Of a DNA stretch of 64,000 nucleotides, positions 61,316 through 64,000 are shown in pieces. The position numbers were made by a program, and so were the translations under genes. The notes under the pieces were generated by a model. It ran no database searches. It saw only the letters and a program-made list of their open reading frames with translations, and was not told where the DNA came from. This stretch comes from Aquisalinus flavus. GTDB lineage: Bacteria > Pseudomonadota > Alphaproteobacteria > Caulobacterales > Parvularculaceae. Positions within the stretch are counted from its first letter, which is position 1. Each line of letters starts with the position of its first letter. Where the stretch lies: assembly GCF_022559625.1 (NCBI RefSeq), contig NZ_CP042288.1, forward strand, positions 2,242,155 through 2,306,154, written 5' to 3'.

Positions 61316-63940
61316 CTATTCGGAAAAGTCCAGTTGCAGCTTATAATCCTTGTACTGTAGGGTTATATCGCCGCTCTTATACTGAGATTGCATATACGGG
61401 CTGTCGAAGGTCATTCCGTATTCGTAGCTTATCGGCTCGCCACCAATGGTCGGGATGGACATGGCGCCGGCATTGAGCACGATTTCCTCACCATTGAGCC
61501 CCGTGTAAACGAGCACATGGAAGCCGGGGACTACGGTTTTGTGTAGCGCCAGCGGATTATCGAGAACATCAGCCATGAAATCGTCAATCGACGCATAATC
61601 TTCCGTATCACCTGCTTCGATGATGATCGGTGAGTATCCGTCCTGCAGCTTCAGTATCGTCTTCGCATCGTTCCAGCTGTAGCAGTCATCGCAGAGTTTG
61701 ACTGTCGGATCATCATAGGGCTTGTTGAAGAAGACCTGATTGCCGACGCCGGTCGACGGCTTGGACCGCTCATAAGGCTCGTCCCAAAGGACCGGGCGTA
61801 CAGCGCCGAAGGCATTACCCTTCTGGACGAATATCCAGCCATTGCGCTCGGTGCGGACGTCCCAGTCGTCGCCGAACCAGACCCCGACATCCCTGTTATA
61901 GATGGTGGGATCGCTCGGATACCACTCGGGATGAATGGCGGTCCAGCGGCGCGACTGCTGGACGATCAGCGTCTGCCGGTCATGAACGGTATGCATCATG
62001 ATCTCGGTATCGTATTCACCGGGCGCACGTCCGCGAAGGTCCGGGCCATCCGGTATGGCAACAGGCACGATCCGGGCATCTGGCGATTGGGCGAATGTCA
62101 TACCATGCCAACGGCCGGTTATACTGAGATGGGAGTGAACCGCCAGCGGATGGTCCATCTGTGTACCAAGCGTATAATCCGGCGTCACATAGGTGCTTTT
62201 CAGGAACCGCGCATCCGTGTCGGTGAGCATAGCCCTTTCAGCGCCCAGCGGCCTTGGCAACTCATTCACTTCCTCGCCAATGCCGCGGGCCTTGTAGGTG
62301 AAGTCGCCGAGCCCTTCGCGATCGAGGATCATGCCCCAGACGACCGGCGGCAATTCGTAATCATTGACCAGACCCCAATACCACCAGGTTCCGGGATTTC
62401 CGGGCCCACCCAGAAGAAAGCTCACCAGGTCGGCCGTCCCCTTGTCATCCGGGCCGCCTACCTTGCCGTGGTGGCGCGTCTTGGGTCCGCCCCTGATGCC
62501 GGATATCGAGACCTGCGCCCAGTCCGCCCAGAACAAGGTCACGAAATCCCCGACCCTCTCTTTCAGCTCATCGTCGCCGGAGTGTTGATAGATCAGGTCG
62601 ACGAAGCCCATCGTATGCTTTGTATAGCCCGGTGAGCCATACTCAAGGAAGAAGCCTCGCTCGGCGCGTTCGCGGAAATATTCATTGAAGTAAGCGACCC
62701 ACGCATCATAGTGGTCAGCTGCAGTATAGTCCTGCCCATCCGACAGATCCGCTCTGCCACCACCTTTGCGTTCCTTGAAGTCGATACCGGGCCCGTAATA
62801 CCCGGCGTGACCGTAATGATAGCCGCCACCATAACCATAATTCGGCAGTACACGGTCCTTGTAGGCGGGTTCGTTCATGAAAATCCTCGACGCCACAAGG
62901 CTGCTGGCCTTGGCGTTGAGGTCGTGATTTTCACTACCATCCATCCACCACGTGCTCTTGCGGGTCAGGGCAATGTCGTTCTTGGTGATCGTTCTTTCCC
63001 AAAGGGTTTCGAGCAGCAGCGCTTCGGCTTCCGGTGTAAGTCGGCCCGGATACTTGCCGGCCCTGGACGAGAACATGTAGTAGAAACGAAGGTATAAGGG
63101 ATTGGCAGCGAGATCCCAGACCGTCAGGACCGAACTGTCCTTGAGCTCGTTGATCAGTATCTGGTTTGCCTCTTCGAGGTTCACTTCTGCCATCATCATG
63201 GCGAAGGCCTGTATTGCCGGTCGCGGGCGCGTTTCGTTCTCAAGAGAGATCTCGCCCTCCGGTACCTTCATCGCCTCTTGCCGGAAGGCATGCGCCGCCC
63301 GCGCTGCCCGGCTGTCGCTTGCCTCGGCCATCCTCTGACCGAGGGGCTTGTCGGTAATGCCGATCATAGTCTCGCCGGCAACGAAGGCAGCGCCATCGAG
63401 ATTGATTCTCGTCTTCGGCGAGACCGGCGCCGAAAATTCGACGCTCCGGACATCGCTCCAGTTGAACCCCTCCTGCGCCTCAAACTGCCCAAGAGGGACG
63501 GAGACTTTCTGCCAGTCGCCTGAAACAGGCGGCACGCTTGCCGATGCCTGGCGGCCGGACGCATCGACCAGAACCACCGTCCATGCATCACCGGAGGCAA
63601 GGTCGGTCGCCTTGAGCCAGACTTCCAGCGCCATATCATCAGCGAGTGACCAGGGCCGACCCCAAAGGCTGCTGACGAAGCCGAATCTGTCCGGCAGGCC
63701 GGCGTCAGCTGGTGAATAGTCAAGACTCAGATCTCCGACCACGTGATCGGCATGATCGAGGCTAACAGCGCTGTTTTCGAAAGAGGAGGCGAGCCGTTGC
63801 TCCAGCCCATGGGCGACTGTCTGGCCGGCGCTGGCCGTGCCGAACAGGCGCAGTTCCTCGTCCCAGAAATCAAGCGGCGCCTCTTGCGCAGCTGCGGATA
63901 GAGGCATGAAGGCGAGGCTCAGAAAAATTGACAAACGCAT
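61316..63940 (-). CDS. large secreted protein, possible polysaccharide lyase or hydrolase with toroid fold
   Basis: 874 residues. Signal FLSLAFMPLSAAAQ; GGAGGAACA directly before the ATG. Residues about 25-190 look like a galactose-binding or CIA30-type beta domain (WKVSVPLGQF-type: DWQKVSVPLGQFEAQEGFNW). Residues about 250-560 are helical (LYLRFYYMFSSRAGKYPGRL, TWWMDGSENHDLNAKASSLV, with Asn-His-Asp) as in alpha/alpha toroid lyases or hydrolases. The rest is beta-rich. I cannot name the family. Upstream of tpiA on the same strand. Confidence 0.65.
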   Translation of the reverse strand: MRLSIFLSLAFMPLSAAAQEAPLDFWDEELRLFGTASAGQTVAHGLEQRLASSFENSAVSLDHADHVVGDLSLDYSPADAGLPDRFGFVSSLWGRPWSLADDMALEVWLKATDLASGDAWTVVLVDASGRQASASVPPVSGDWQKVSVPLGQFEAQEGFNWSDVRSVEFSAPVSPKTRINLDGAAFVAGETMIGITDKPLGQRMAEASDSRAARAAHAFRQEAMKVPEGEISLENETRPRPAIQAFAMMMAEVNLEEANQILINELKDSSVLTVWDLAANPLYLRFYYMFSSRAGKYPGRLTPEAEALLLETLWERTITKNDIALTRKSTWWMDGSENHDLNAKASSLVASRIFMNEPAYKDRVLPNYGYGGGYHYGHAGYYGPGIDFKERKGGGRADLSDGQDYTAADHYDAWVAYFNEYFRERAERGFFLEYGSPGYTKHTMGFVDLIYQHSGDDELKERVGDFVTLFWADWAQVSISGIRGGPKTRHHGKVGGPDDKGTADLVSFLLGGPGNPGTWWYWGLVNDYELPPVVWGMILDREGLGDFTYKARGIGEEVNELPRPLGAERAMLTDTDARFLKSTYVTPDYTLGTQMDHPLAVHSHLSITGRWHGMTFAQSPDARIVPVAIPDGPDLRGRAPGEYDTEIMMHTVHDRQTLIVQQSRRWTAIHPEWYPSDPTIYNRDVGVWFGDDWDVRTERNGWIFVQKGNAFGAVRPVLWDEPYERSKPSTGVGNQVFFNKPYDDPTVKLCDDCYSWNDAKTILKLQDGYSPIIIEAGDTEDYASIDDFMADVLDNPLALHKTVVPGFHVLVYTGLNGEEIVLNAGAMSIPTIGGEPISYEYGMTFDSPYMQSQYKSGDITLQYKDYKLQLDFSE

Positions 63941-64000
63941 GATTGTTCCTCCGTAAATTGTCGCCTGCTTCCTCTTTATACTGTGCAGTTACAACAGGCG

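Noticed and set aside
1-64000. tRNA, rRNA genes and CRISPR arrays
   Set aside because: I looked for regularly spaced repeats and typical tRNA arms in the intergenic stretches and saw none. A tRNA search tool would be needed to exclude them.

Overview
The window looks like the chromosome of a marine alphaproteobacterium, possibly in the Hyphomonadaceae/Parvularculaceae (Caulobacterales-like) range. The reasons are the gene content (TonB-dependent uptake, a sulfatase-rich polysaccharide locus, NodT-type efflux lipoprotein), the fairly high G+C and the alphaproteobacterial style of the gene families. The taxon is an inference from style; no marker gene settles it.

Left flank (1-6750): housekeeping and remnants. 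There is a partial OmpR-type response regulator, a small lipoprotein, a fatty-acid-hydroxylase-type membrane enzyme with a clear terminator, a short 6-phosphogluconate dehydrogenase, an FMN reductase and a NarL-type response regulator. The histidine kinase next to that regulator has lost its sensor part and is joined to a decayed RHS repeat. An interspersed repeat marks the break.

Core (6756-46093): a large locus for a sulfated, fucose-containing polysaccharide (fucoidan-like glycan is the best guess). It holds an active-site-complete formylglycine-generating enzyme with its own lipoprotein signal, five intact sulfatases plus the tail of a sixth, two GH29 alpha-L-fucosidases, a GH2 enzyme, a GH141-like beta-helix protein, a GHL15-like putative glycosidase, an esterase, a large secreted protein of unknown function, a TonB-dependent receptor and an L-fucose permease. 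Two divergent operons at 15.3 kb encode a full non-phosphorylating L-fucose route: mutarotase, AKR-type dehydrogenase, lactonase, two-subunit UxaA-type dehydratase, SDR dehydrogenase and FAH-type hydrolase. The expected end products are pyruvate and L-lactate. An FMN-dependent lactate dehydrogenase and pyruvate phosphate dikinase lie in the same leftward gene run, so carbon could pass from fucose to pyruvate to PEP and into gluconeogenesis. An IclR-family regulator sits in the middle. Near-identical sites resembling IclR/KdgR boxes lie in front of the fucose operons, the unknown secreted protein and the receptor, with weaker versions in front of the permease and the GH141-like gene.

Right part (46094-59486): an IS5-type remnant and a second copy of the interspersed repeat, then an RND tripartite efflux operon, small membrane proteins, an AraC-type regulator with a lipoprotein hydrolase, and a leftward operon with a cupin lipoprotein, an SDR and a membrane-isochorismatase fusion. 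Three promoters here share a tandem ten-base half-site with an exact 20-base period, which suggests one AraC regulon.

Right end (59487-64000): an IS3-type transposase relic has cut off the 3' half of glpX. Next to it are tpiA and a large secreted toroid-like protein that may be another polysaccharide-degrading enzyme.
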